Shown here: positions 25,341 to 32,692 of the stretch, piece after piece | Layout of the letters: each line of letters begins with the position of its first letter | How positions within the stretch are numbered: position 1 is the first letter of the stretch | Source of the DNA: JAOZHU01 sp964632845 | GTDB taxonomy: Archaea > Thermoproteota > Bathyarchaeia > Bathyarchaeales > Bathycorpusculaceae | Length of the DNA stretch: 64,000 nucleotides | Direction: 5' to 3' | NCBI GenBank assembly: GCA_964632845.1 | Contig: CAZWDU010000001.1 | Coordinates: 124,001-188,000 of the forward strand | The notes under the pieces: generated by a model | What the model was told of the DNA's origin: nothing | The model's input: the letters and a program-made list of their open reading frames with translations, nothing else | The model's database searches: none | Translations under genes and position numbers: made by a program

Positions 25341-25961
25341 ATGCTTTCTAATCGCTTACTGCTTTTATGGTTGCTACACGACGCCATGAGATTTAAGGCG
25401 GCAGGAGATACTAAGGCGCACAAGCTAGCCTATTTATCACAATTAGAAATGACAAAACAACAAGAAAAAGGCTTGAGTTATAACTTCAAAAAACTACCTT
25501 TTGGCCCGTTCAGTGATGATTTACAGGCTGACGTCAACTGGCTAGAAGAGCAACAATTAATCAAATCAAAATCATTTGGAGACGGCAAAATTTATTCTGA
25601 CTCAAAATTCGGCCTTAAACTGCTATCCGACTTTTGCGGAATGTATGCAAGAAACAGTGAATTTACAAGAAAAATCTTTGCCACCAACTGCAAATACGCT
25701 TCATACTCAACCTATGACCTTGTTGAAGTAGTTCATAGACAAAAACATCCATACAAAAACATGACAATCGATGAAGCACCATTAAATGATTGGATTTTAT
25801 GTTCACTCCCAGATAACTCGGTAAAACTTGAATTTACCATAACACCTGAAGAGTTAGCAACTTTAGAAATCTACTTGGATGAAGAGATTTACAAATCAGT
25901 CACTAATGCTTGTTATTTTGCTCAAAGAAAACCATTGTTACGTTTAGACGAAGTGTTCTAA
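25341..25961 (+). CDS. Antitoxin-like protein (Panacea/SocA-like pattern)
   Basis: From the ATG at 25341 this is a 206-residue protein (MLSNRLLLLWLLHDAM...). Residues about 28-75 (HKLAYLSQLEMTKQ, GLSYNFKKLPFGPFSDDLQA, DVNWLEEQQLI) follow the layout of Panacea/SocA-type domains: a KLxYL helix, an aromatic strand and a GPF(S)xDL turn. The toxin frame starts 2 nt after its stop, the usual antitoxin-first order. A TATA-like TTTTTTATAGC lies near 25231. An in-frame GTG at 25323 is another possible start. The family call is by eye. Confidence 0.6.
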   Translation: MLSNRLLLLWLLHDAMRFKAAGDTKAHKLAYLSQLEMTKQQEKGLSYNFKKLPFGPFSDDLQADVNWLEEQQLIKSKSFGDGKIYSDSKFGLKLLSDFCGMYARNSEFTRKIFATNCKYASYSTYDLVEVVHRQKHPYKNMTIDEAPLNDWILCSLPDNSVKLEFTITPEELATLEIYLDEEIYKSVTNACYFAQRKPLLRLDEVF

Positions 25962-25963
25962 GT

Positions 25964-26287
25964 TTGTTTACACCCTTTTTTGGCGATGATTTTAAGAAGC
26001 ACTTGGATAAACTCACCAAAAAAGACGGTAACTTAAAAAGCAGATTGCTTGAACGAATAAAAGAAATGTCAAACGAAAAACCTCACAGCCAAATAGGGTA
26101 TATCGGTGAACTAAAAGGTAAATGGAAAATGCGAGTGGGAGATTACCGACTTATCTACGCTTATTGTGAGGATTGCAAAAAACATAAACACTAAATTTAC
26201 AACATGTGTTATGGGTGCAGTACAAAAAGCGATGATGCCATAGTATTTTTTGATGTTATCCACCGTTCAAATGATTATGACTTTTGA
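25964..26287 (+). pseudogene. RelE-family toxin interrupted by an in-frame TAA
   Basis: From the TTG at 25964 the frame reads a RelE-type toxin (FFGDDFKKHLDKLTKKDG, GELKGKWKMRVGDYRLIYAY, CEDCKKHKH) and stops at TAA 26192-26194 after 76 residues. In the same frame, directly after the stop, 30 more residues complete the fold: YNMCYGC, then AIVFFDVIHRSNDYDF to TGA 26285-26287. RelE toxins need this last strand with its HR motif. CEDC before and CYGC after the stop look like one zinc site. One C-to-T change (CAA to TAA) would explain it. The product is probably inactive. Confidence 0.8.
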
Positions 26288-27408
26288 ATATTTTTGCTTG
26301 CGTTTTCTATTATGGTTTGCCATTTGTTTTGCCCTTGAATATCAATGCCACATGCGCTAGCTGGAGTTTGTCCATTTAATGCTTCATGTGGTCGTACATA
26401 ATTGTGATAAATTTGGTAGCCTTTGAGGATTTGAGTATCTTTCCTTTTTAGTCCACGCATGGTTTTTTCTCTGTCTCTGATTTCTCCGTTCATTCTTTCC
26501 ATTTTGTTATTGTGAATATCGCCTCTTAGTTTGATGTGGCAGATGTGTTTTGTTCTTGGATTCTTTAGAGTGAAAAACTCTTTTTTGTAAGCATCATGGT
26601 AAGACGCTAGCCCATCAGTAACAAAAACTTCGGGTTTCTTACCCATTAATTCTTTAGACATGCGTAATAGGTTTCTTGCGTCATGCTTGAATTTACTATC
26701 TGCTACTTCTTGAGCAATCCAGAAACGGGTTTCATCATCCATCATAGCGAAAAGGTATTTCATGTCACCATTGATTTTTACCCAAATCTCATCAGCTCTC
26801 CAAGTGTTGCCGACATTGGGCTTAATCTTCTCTAAGTATTGTGTCATTAGTTTGGTGTATTTGTTTATCCATTTTAGAATGGTTACGTGGCTGATGTTTA
26901 CGCCTTGCAGTTTAAGGAATTTCTGAACGTTTCTGAGGCTCTCGCCTGTGAAGTAAAGTTGCATGGCTGAGGTTATGATTTGTGGGCTAGCCTTCATTCC
27001 TTCAAATCCCATGTTTAATGTGAAGTGTTTGCCGCATGTTCTGCATAGGTAAACTTGTAAATCGCCTTTCTTGTTGTGGCGTAAACCGTCTTTCACTATT
27101 TGTTCAGAGTTACAGTAGATGCATTGTGAAGTGCTTAACGGCTGAATTGTTACGTTGGCTTTGACTTTTTCTTTAAGTTTTAGGCTGAACTCTAAAGCGT
27201 AAAGGTGTTTGCATTTGACATGGCGATATGTGTGGTCGGGGCATTCACAGTGCCATTCACCATCAACCTGATAAAGAGCATATTCACCGTTTCCGCTTTG
27301 AGATTTAATTGTGTAAAAGTTCTCTTCGACTTTACTTACTTGACTCTTTTTTGCTTGGGCAATTAGTAAGCCCCGACTTTCTCTTTGGTTAGATATTTGA
27401 GCGGTCAT
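26275..27408 (-). CDS. DDE transposase with SWIM zinc finger (IS6-like)
   Basis: This 377-residue transposase has an N-terminal SWIM finger (C54, C56, C66, H68 in WHCECPDHTYRHVKCKH), a second four-cysteine knuckle (C96/C99, C122/C125), a helical HTH-like region (SLRNVQKFLKLQGVNISHVT) and an RNase H-fold core with D206 (WRADEIWVKI), D265 (FVTDGLASYHDAY) and E304 (NNKMERMNGEIRDR). The 58/38 spacing fits IS6-like DDE enzymes. The start at 27408 lies in the first of four TATGGTACCAC iterons. It likely moves the whole 6.1-kb element. Confidence 0.85.
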   Translation of the reverse strand: MTAQISNQRESRGLLIAQAKKSQVSKVEENFYTIKSQSGNGEYALYQVDGEWHCECPDHTYRHVKCKHLYALEFSLKLKEKVKANVTIQPLSTSQCIYCNSEQIVKDGLRHNKKGDLQVYLCRTCGKHFTLNMGFEGMKASPQIITSAMQLYFTGESLRNVQKFLKLQGVNISHVTILKWINKYTKLMTQYLEKIKPNVGNTWRADEIWVKINGDMKYLFAMMDDETRFWIAQEVADSKFKHDARNLLRMSKELMGKKPEVFVTDGLASYHDAYKKEFFTLKNPRTKHICHIKLRGDIHNNKMERMNGEIRDREKTMRGLKRKDTQILKGYQIYHNYVRPHEALNGQTPASACGIDIQGQNKWQTIIENASKNIQKS

Positions 27409-27502
27409 ATGGTACCACACACAAATACAATTATGGTACCACAACCATATAAGCATTATGGTACCACAAAAACAGTAAGTGTTAAATAGTTTATGGTACC
27501 AC
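27408..27502 (+). promoter_or_regulatory. Four TATGGTACCAC iterons at the transposase start
   Basis: The 11-nt word TATGGTACCAC occurs at 27408-27418, 27432-27442, 27457-27467 and 27492-27502, spaced 24, 25 and 35 nt. Each contains the palindrome GGTACC. They cover the transposase start and the upstream side of the divergent small-gene operon, so they are probably an operator for autoregulation, bound by the transposase itself or by the RHH/AbrB-like proteins encoded next door. Confidence 0.8.
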
Positions 27503-27556
27503 TTACCCCAGAGAGAAAAGGTAGCTTTAGGCTCTACAGTATACAGGGTAGATACA

Positions 27557-27754
27557 GTGTATAAAAAAGAACCAATTGATAAGACCATAAAAGTTACAGA
27601 AACAAATCGAAAACGACTAAATATTACAATAGGTGAGCTAATGCACGATGGAGAAAACCATGTGGTCAATGACGCCATAAATTACCTTTTTGACTGTAAA
27701 GAGAAATTAGAAAAAATGCTAAAAGAACCGAGGGAAAATACCATTGAAAGCTAA
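27557..27754 (+). CDS. Small antitoxin-like protein, ribbon-helix-helix pattern
   Basis: The core KTIKVTETNRKRLNITIGEL followed by a helix ending NHVVNDAINYLFDCKEKLEK matches the layout of short archaeal RHH-type antitoxins: a strand, then a helix that counts from TxxRL, then a second helix. The start is uncertain: GTG at 27557 gives 65 residues, and longer forms reach back over the last iteron. Its end overlaps the AbrB-like gene by 11 nt. No partner toxin is adjacent, so it may regulate the R-M operon. Confidence 0.5.
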   Translation: MYKKEPIDKTIKVTETNRKRLNITIGELMHDGENHVVNDAINYLFDCKEKLEKMLKEPRENTIES

Positions 27755-27941
27755 ACTGCAAAAACAACAAGCATACAAGTACAAAGGCAAACCTCATTAC
27801 AAACATGTAATAGTAATTCCAGATGAAGCTGTCTCAGAGTTAGGTTGGTCTGGCGGGCAAGAGCTTAATGTTGAAGTACAAGAAAACAAGCTGATAGTTG
27901 AAAAGCTCATAAAAGCACAAAACAAGAGGGAAACCGATTGA
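27744..27941 (+). CDS. AbrB/MazE-like small DNA-binding protein
   Basis: The 65-residue protein starts at a TTG with GAGGGAAA upstream. It shows HYKHVIVIPDEAVSELGWSG then GQELNVEVQENKLIVEKL, the swapped-hairpin AbrB/SpoVT pattern (a KxVIPxxxxxxLGW strand-turn followed by GxxLxVxVxxxxLxxE). The stop overlaps the TTG start of the methylase gene (TTGA), so it is translationally coupled to the R-M system and is a good candidate for its controller. Confidence 0.7.
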   Translation: MKAKLQKQQAYKYKGKPHYKHVIVIPDEAVSELGWSGGQELNVEVQENKLIVEKLIKAQNKRETD

Positions 27942-30274
27942 AAACTGCACTATTGATGGATTATCACACTCTTCATGACCCAAAAAACGTTTTTATGGAT
28001 ATTGACACTGCGCGAAAATCTATCACATATAAATTAAAAAACCAGTTCACAGCTTGTTTTGATGAAGAAGAGTTTGTCAGGGCTTACTATATAACAAAAT
28101 TAATTGCCGTTAATGGTTTCAAGAAAGAGGACATAGTTGTAGAGGAAGAACGGTCTTTTCAGATAGGTCGAGGAAAAAAAGATGTATCACTGGATATAGT
28201 GGTCTACAAACAGCACAAACCATTCATAATTTTTGAGCTTAAAGCTCCTTCAAAATTTGATTCGGAAAGATATAGAGCAATAAAAAGTCAACTTTATGCA
28301 GTAAGCGGGAACATTACCGACACAGACCAAATGAATTGGTTGGTGTACGCTACGGTTCAGGCAGATACGCAAATAGAAGAAGACGTTGTAGCCATAGATT
28401 ACAAGCTTTATAACTCCTATGAAAAATGGAAAAAGAGCAACGAACCAAGTTTTCAACAAATCCCCGATTCATCAAGCAGATTCGCAGAAAACTTGGTAAA
28501 AGGGCGGATTGAGCTTAAACCACTTTACAAGCAATCAATAATAAAATTAAAACGCCGATTACATAATACACTTTGGAGAGGGGGTACGCGAGGCGATAAC
28601 AAGGTATTTTTTAATCTTTTAAAAATGATTATTTGTAAAGTGTATGACGAGCAAGAAACAAATTTGGATTCTCCTTATTCATTTCAACTAATATATTCAG
28701 GTGATAAGATAGATTATGACGCTACTTCAAAAGCGATACAGAATTTGTATCTTAAAACACTTAAAAATAAGCATTATTTAGATTTTAGTACAGAAAAACT
28801 TGAAGATTTAGCGAAAGTTGAGAAAGGTGTCGAGGTTATAGAATTAACCGAAGAAGAGATTGCATATGTTGTCACGGAATTTCAAAGATATTCACTCACA
28901 ATAACTGATTATGATGCATTAGCAATATTTTTTGAAATGATTCTTCGCGAGGGTTATAAGCAAAGTGTCGGTTCCTACTTTACGCATTCAAATTTAGTTA
29001 CTTTTCTTGTGTACGCTGTTGAGCTTGATGAACTTGCGAAGAAAAAATTGCGTTTCGAAGAAACGCTCCCTTATGTAGCCGATACATGTGCGGGCTCAGG
29101 AACTTTTCTGATAGAAGCAATGAGGACAATTACTAAAGCTATTGTAAAGAATAAAAAAAATATTGCTGTCAATGAAACAATCAGAAGATTTATTCAATCG
29201 CAATTTGATGATTCCTTAAAAGTTCACCCTTGGGCGAAGGAATATTTGTACGGTATTGACAGAAACCCACACTTACTTTTGACAACCAAGGTTAACATGA
29301 TTATGCATGGAGACGGCCACATACATGTTTACCCAGACGATGCCTTGAACGATTTTGACCAATATTCTGAAATGGGAATTTTCTCAGAGCAAAAAAACAT
29401 TGAAGAGTACGATGGAAGGGTAAATCAACGGTTTGACCTGATTTTATCCAATCCTCCCTTTAGCATGATAATTGAAGAAAGGTCAAAGGAACGTTATCAA
29501 GAAACTTTTCCAGCATTGGGAAGGGGAAAAGGCTCTGAAATACTTTTCATTGAGAGATGGTATCAACTATTAAAACCAAAAGGCAGACTGGCTGTTGTTT
29601 TACCTGAGAGCATTTTCGATACTACTGACAATCTTGATGTCAGAATTTTTCTCTATAGATACTTCTGGATAAAGGCGATTGTGTCCATTCCGGGCACAAT
29701 GAAGTGGGGCGCATTTGCCCCTTACACTGATACAAAGACCAGTTTACTACTTTGCCAAAAGAAAGAGAAATCAGAAGTAAAACAGTTCAATTTAGCATGG
29801 CAAACAAACTATTTTGCTTTCTTGAAAATCAAGAAAGAAATTGACAAATATTTTGGGAAAAGGCGTTCCCGCTCAAATAAATCAGGCGCTTCAACAGTTA
29901 CTCAGTTCCAGATTGATAAAGAGGCTTTTCTGTGCCTTTTAAGAGATTTTTTGGGAGAGCAATTTTCTGAGTATGATTCGGTATTAACTGTTTCTCAGCT
30001 TATCGATAAATATTCAGAGGACATTTGGTCTCTCGAAAAAGATGCATGGATATTCAAAAGGGTATCAGCAGAAATTATGAAAACTTTTCCAACAACAAAA
30101 ACAACCACTTTCATAACTCATACGGATGGTATTGGATATAAGCGGACAAGACGTCGAGAAGATGTATTGGAGAATCAGTTATTTTCGAGACCCCCAAATG
30201 GTGATATTAGCATAGACACCATTAACCCTAAAACAGTTCTGGACTTATTAAGGAGAGAAGTAGTATGGGAATAA
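27938..30274 (+). CDS. Fused nuclease - N6-adenine DNA methylase (R-M subunit)
   Basis: This 778-residue protein joins a PD-(D/E)XK nuclease of HsdR-N-terminal type (D86 in SLDIVVY, E100 and K102 in FELKAPSK) to an HsdM-like N6-adenine methylase (motif I DTCAGSGTFLIEA near 382-394, motif IV NPPF at 505-508, and GSYFTHSNLV before motif I). No helicase/translocase is present or nearby. With the separate specificity gene this resembles Type IIB/IIG (BcgI-like) organisation, cutting beside a methylatable site. Start TTG at 27938 overlaps the AbrB-like stop. Confidence 0.85.
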   Translation: MKTALLMDYHTLHDPKNVFMDIDTARKSITYKLKNQFTACFDEEEFVRAYYITKLIAVNGFKKEDIVVEEERSFQIGRGKKDVSLDIVVYKQHKPFIIFELKAPSKFDSERYRAIKSQLYAVSGNITDTDQMNWLVYATVQADTQIEEDVVAIDYKLYNSYEKWKKSNEPSFQQIPDSSSRFAENLVKGRIELKPLYKQSIIKLKRRLHNTLWRGGTRGDNKVFFNLLKMIICKVYDEQETNLDSPYSFQLIYSGDKIDYDATSKAIQNLYLKTLKNKHYLDFSTEKLEDLAKVEKGVEVIELTEEEIAYVVTEFQRYSLTITDYDALAIFFEMILREGYKQSVGSYFTHSNLVTFLVYAVELDELAKKKLRFEETLPYVADTCAGSGTFLIEAMRTITKAIVKNKKNIAVNETIRRFIQSQFDDSLKVHPWAKEYLYGIDRNPHLLLTTKVNMIMHGDGHIHVYPDDALNDFDQYSEMGIFSEQKNIEEYDGRVNQRFDLILSNPPFSMIIEERSKERYQETFPALGRGKGSEILFIERWYQLLKPKGRLAVVLPESIFDTTDNLDVRIFLYRYFWIKAIVSIPGTMKWGAFAPYTDTKTSLLLCQKKEKSEVKQFNLAWQTNYFAFLKIKKEIDKYFGKRRSRSNKSGASTVTQFQIDKEAFLCLLRDFLGEQFSEYDSVLTVSQLIDKYSEDIWSLEKDAWIFKRVSAEIMKTFPTTKTTTFITHTDGIGYKRTRRREDVLENQLFSRPPNGDISIDTINPKTVLDLLRREVVWE

Positions 30275-30990
30275 ACAATCTGCCTTATTACAAGAAGACA
30301 TTATCTGATTTCTCAAAAGATGCATTCGCAAGAATGGATTTTGGGTTTTACTTTTATTCTGATAACTTTATCGCTCAATTTCCAAAAGGTACCAAATTTA
30401 AAAAGCTAAGAGATATTGTCACTCTATTAGAAACAGGGGCAGCGGTAGAAAGAACAGATTACGCAAACACTGAATCAGATTTTATCCACTTAGTGCCTAG
30501 AGACATTAAAAACGGTTCTTTAGATGTCAGAGACCCTATATATTTAAATTCACAGAAAGGCGAAGAACTGGAATCTTATAGATTAATGGAAGGGGACATA
30601 TTAATTGCAATTTCCTCAAATTGTGGCGATACAGCATTTTTTATGCCACCTGTTGCTGGAAAGAATTACACTATATCCCATTACATTGTTCGTGTTCAAG
30701 TTAACTCTGACTTGTATGACCCAGACTTCTTAGTTTATTACCTCAATCATCCTAGAATCAAAACTTACTTTAGAGCCATTGAAGCTGGTAAATTACAGCA
30801 GAATCTTTCCAAAGTATACATTAGAAATTTTCCAATCATTGACATTCCAATAAAAGAGCAACTAAAAATAACGCCAAATCTGAAATCTAACATGTCATTG
30901 ATTGCAACCAAAAAACAACAAATTGAAGACTTGAAAGAGGCGTCAACTAATTTAATCTGGGATGCAGTAAAAGCAACTTTTTCATTTTAA
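30265..30990 (+). CDS. R-M specificity (HsdS-like) subunit, one recognition domain
   Basis: The 241-residue protein has a single target-recognition domain (KFKKLRDIVTLLETG near the start of the TRD, then YRLMEGDILIAISSNCGDTA and NYTISHYIVRVQVN) and one C-terminal helical spacer (IKEQLKITPNLKSNMSLIAT, KKQQIEDLKEA). Full HsdS subunits have two of each, so this half-size form probably dimerises. It overlaps the methylase gene by 10 nt. It would direct the fused nuclease-methylase to its site. Confidence 0.8.
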   Translation: MGINNLPYYKKTLSDFSKDAFARMDFGFYFYSDNFIAQFPKGTKFKKLRDIVTLLETGAAVERTDYANTESDFIHLVPRDIKNGSLDVRDPIYLNSQKGEELESYRLMEGDILIAISSNCGDTAFFMPPVAGKNYTISHYIVRVQVNSDLYDPDFLVYYLNHPRIKTYFRAIEAGKLQQNLSKVYIRNFPIIDIPIKEQLKITPNLKSNMSLIATKKQQIEDLKEASTNLIWDAVKATFSF

Positions 30991-31073
30991 AATGTTTTGT
31001 CAACTGCGTAGTTTCTTTATTTTTAACAAAAAACTCTATGCAATACTCAGAAATCACTTTGGCTGCCCCACAT

Positions 31074-31177
31074 ATCCCACGACTCTTAACAGCCTCACTC
31101 AACAAAAAACTGAGGCATGGACTTTATCCCACGACAGTTAACATGAATACGGTATCTCTCAAAGAGTTAACAGAACC
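31074..31177 (-). repeat. Right end: terminal and two subterminal repeats
   Basis: On the minus strand, going inward, the 24-bp terminal repeat (31154-31177) is followed by GTTAACTGTCGTGGGAT with TTCAT before it (31126-31147; one difference in 22 from its left counterpart) and CTGTTAAGAGTCGTGGGAT (31074-31092). They mirror the left end, but the spacing between the copies differs. Confidence 0.75.
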
Positions 31178-31185
31178 TTTCAACG
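31178..31185 (+). repeat. Right 8-bp target-site duplication
   Basis: TTTCAACG directly after the right terminal repeat, identical and in direct orientation to 25044-25051. Continuing sequence GAACCTTTATTATG leads into the promoter of the radical-SAM gene at 31240, so the element sits about 60 nt upstream of that gene. Confidence 0.8.
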
Positions 31186-31239
31186 GAACCTTTATTATGT
31201 TATCAAACTTCTTTTAAAACTGAAATCGAGGAAGCAACA

Positions 31240-32541
31240 ATGGAAAACGCTGCTCCTGAGCCAAACAAATCAGACGTTTACCTTTCAAGAGCAAATTGGC
31301 CACCCTACACTTACAGAGACTACCCAGACATAAACCCAGAGACCTACAAAGAATTTATGGAGTTCCTATCAACTGAAAACACATCAAACAAGCTTATGGA
31401 GCTTCAACCTTGGATATCCATTTGCGACTCGAGATGCACTTTTTGTTACTTCCCAACAACACCCACGAGTAAAGCTCAGATAGAAACATACCTTAAAGTC
31501 CTCAAAAAAGAGCTGGAAATGTACGCCAAACTAAAATATGTGCAAACAAGCGTTTTTGACGAAATAGTTCTAGGTGGCGGAACACCAAGCATCCTAACAG
31601 CCGAACAAATAATCGACCTCGTAGACTTCTGCAAACAAAGATTCACCACAAGCAAAGAATACTTCATCAAAATCACAGCCTCATCCAAAAGCTTCGACAC
31701 CGACAAAATAACCAAACTCGCAAACTACGGCGTCTACCAAATCGATATGGGCGCGCAAACTTTCGACGACAAACTCCGAAAAATGCTCTGCCTACCAGAC
31801 CCAACAGCAAATCTGGAGAAAGCCATACGCACGGCACGGAAACTAGGCGTCTGCGTATGCGTAGACATCATGTACAACCTCCCAGGTCAAACAATGGAAA
31901 GCTGGATAAACACACTCAAAAAAGCCATAGAACTAGACATAGAAATTGACTGCTACGCACTACAAGTATACCCTGAGACAGTGCTTGAAAAACAAATTAA
32001 ATCAGGGCTAATTCCACCAACAGGCGACATGGAACACGAAAAACAAATGTACCTAACCGCCTACAAACTCTTAACTAATGCAGGCTACAAAGCAGTAGGG
32101 CACGACCGCTTTTCCAGAGTACCTTGGCACTTCAAAGAATCATGCCTAAACGGTTGGCCATGGTCAGGGCAACTTACCACTGGCGCTGGCTGTTTCATGG
32201 GGTATTTCCAGCGCTTTTCGTACTCTAACATCGAAGACATAAACGAGTACATGGCGGCTGTGAACGCGGGAAGATTTCCGATTAAAAAACTTGCAGAATC
32301 CACCACTGAGGACATGATGCGGAAAGTAATGAGCAGGCTTTACTTGCGGTTACCTGTGAACAAGCAGGAGTTTATTCAGAAGTTCGGAAAACTGCCGGAA
32401 GACGTTTTTGCGCCGCAATTACAGAGACTGAAAGAGAAAGGGCTGATCGAAATGGATGATGCGGAGATTAGGATAACAAAGCTCGGCGATATCTGGAAAG
32501 GGAACATTGCGTGGGAGTTCACGCAGAAACCACCCTGTTGA
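31240..32541 (+). CDS. Radical SAM protein of HemN/HemW type
   Basis: The 433-residue radical-SAM enzyme has its 4Fe-4S ligands in CDSRCTFCYF (CX3CX2C) and the HemN/HemW signatures EIVLGGGTPSILTAEQI, YQIDMGAQTFDDKLRKML and VDIMYNLPGQTMESW. A C-terminal winged-helix-like domain (KVMSRLYLRLPVNKQEFIQK) follows. Homologues include coproporphyrinogen dehydrogenase, heme chaperone HemW and AdoMet-dependent methylases; which of these applies is not visible. The SAM ligand motif GGGTPS is intact. Starts at ATG 31240, just right of the mobile element. Confidence 0.85.
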   Translation: MENAAPEPNKSDVYLSRANWPPYTYRDYPDINPETYKEFMEFLSTENTSNKLMELQPWISICDSRCTFCYFPTTPTSKAQIETYLKVLKKELEMYAKLKYVQTSVFDEIVLGGGTPSILTAEQIIDLVDFCKQRFTTSKEYFIKITASSKSFDTDKITKLANYGVYQIDMGAQTFDDKLRKMLCLPDPTANLEKAIRTARKLGVCVCVDIMYNLPGQTMESWINTLKKAIELDIEIDCYALQVYPETVLEKQIKSGLIPPTGDMEHEKQMYLTAYKLLTNAGYKAVGHDRFSRVPWHFKESCLNGWPWSGQLTTGAGCFMGYFQRFSYSNIEDINEYMAAVNAGRFPIKKLAESTTEDMMRKVMSRLYLRLPVNKQEFIQKFGKLPEDVFAPQLQRLKEKGLIEMDDAEIRITKLGDIWKGNIAWEFTQKPPC

Positions 32542-32692
32542 AGCATGACCAAGTTTAGTTTTTCATTCGGTGAACCTGTACGCATATGGGTTGGGAGTCT
32601 AAGCTGTATTCTACTTGTTGCAGCAGTAGCAGTTTAGAGTTGGTTGTGGCGGGGTTTGTAAGAAAAAAATTAGGAGGTTGGTTTAGCCTCTG

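Larger units (their letters stand above)
25052..31177. mobile_element. 6.1-kb composite transposon carrying TA and R-M genes
   Basis: Both ends carry an identical 24-bp inverted repeat (25052-25075 and 31154-31177, starting GGTTCTGTTAAC and ending TTTGAGAGAT) flanked by the 8-bp direct repeat TTTCAACG. Inside are an antitoxin and broken toxin, a DDE transposase on the minus strand, iterons, two small antitoxin-like proteins and a two-gene restriction-modification system. The interior is visibly richer in A/T than its neighbours. Eight-bp duplications are known for IS6-type transposition, which fits the transposase inside. The transposase stop codon overlaps the toxin remnant, so it is part of the element rather than a later insertion with its own ends. 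Confidence 0.85.

Noticed and set aside
26140..26290. Stop-codon readthrough with pyrrolysine or selenocysteine in the toxin
   Set aside because: The codon is TAA, not TAG or TGA, and no hairpin of a recoding type is seen after it; simple nonsense mutation is more likely.
27479..27556. A longer N-terminus for the RHH-like protein from 27479
   Set aside because: It would run through the last iteron and the promoter region, and the extra residues (LNSLWYHLPQREKV) look unlike an antitoxin N-terminus.
27409..27678. A 90-residue N-terminal extension of the transposase
   Set aside because: It is repetitive (WYH units) because it translates the GGTACC iterons, and the ATG at 27408 starts a normal transposase.
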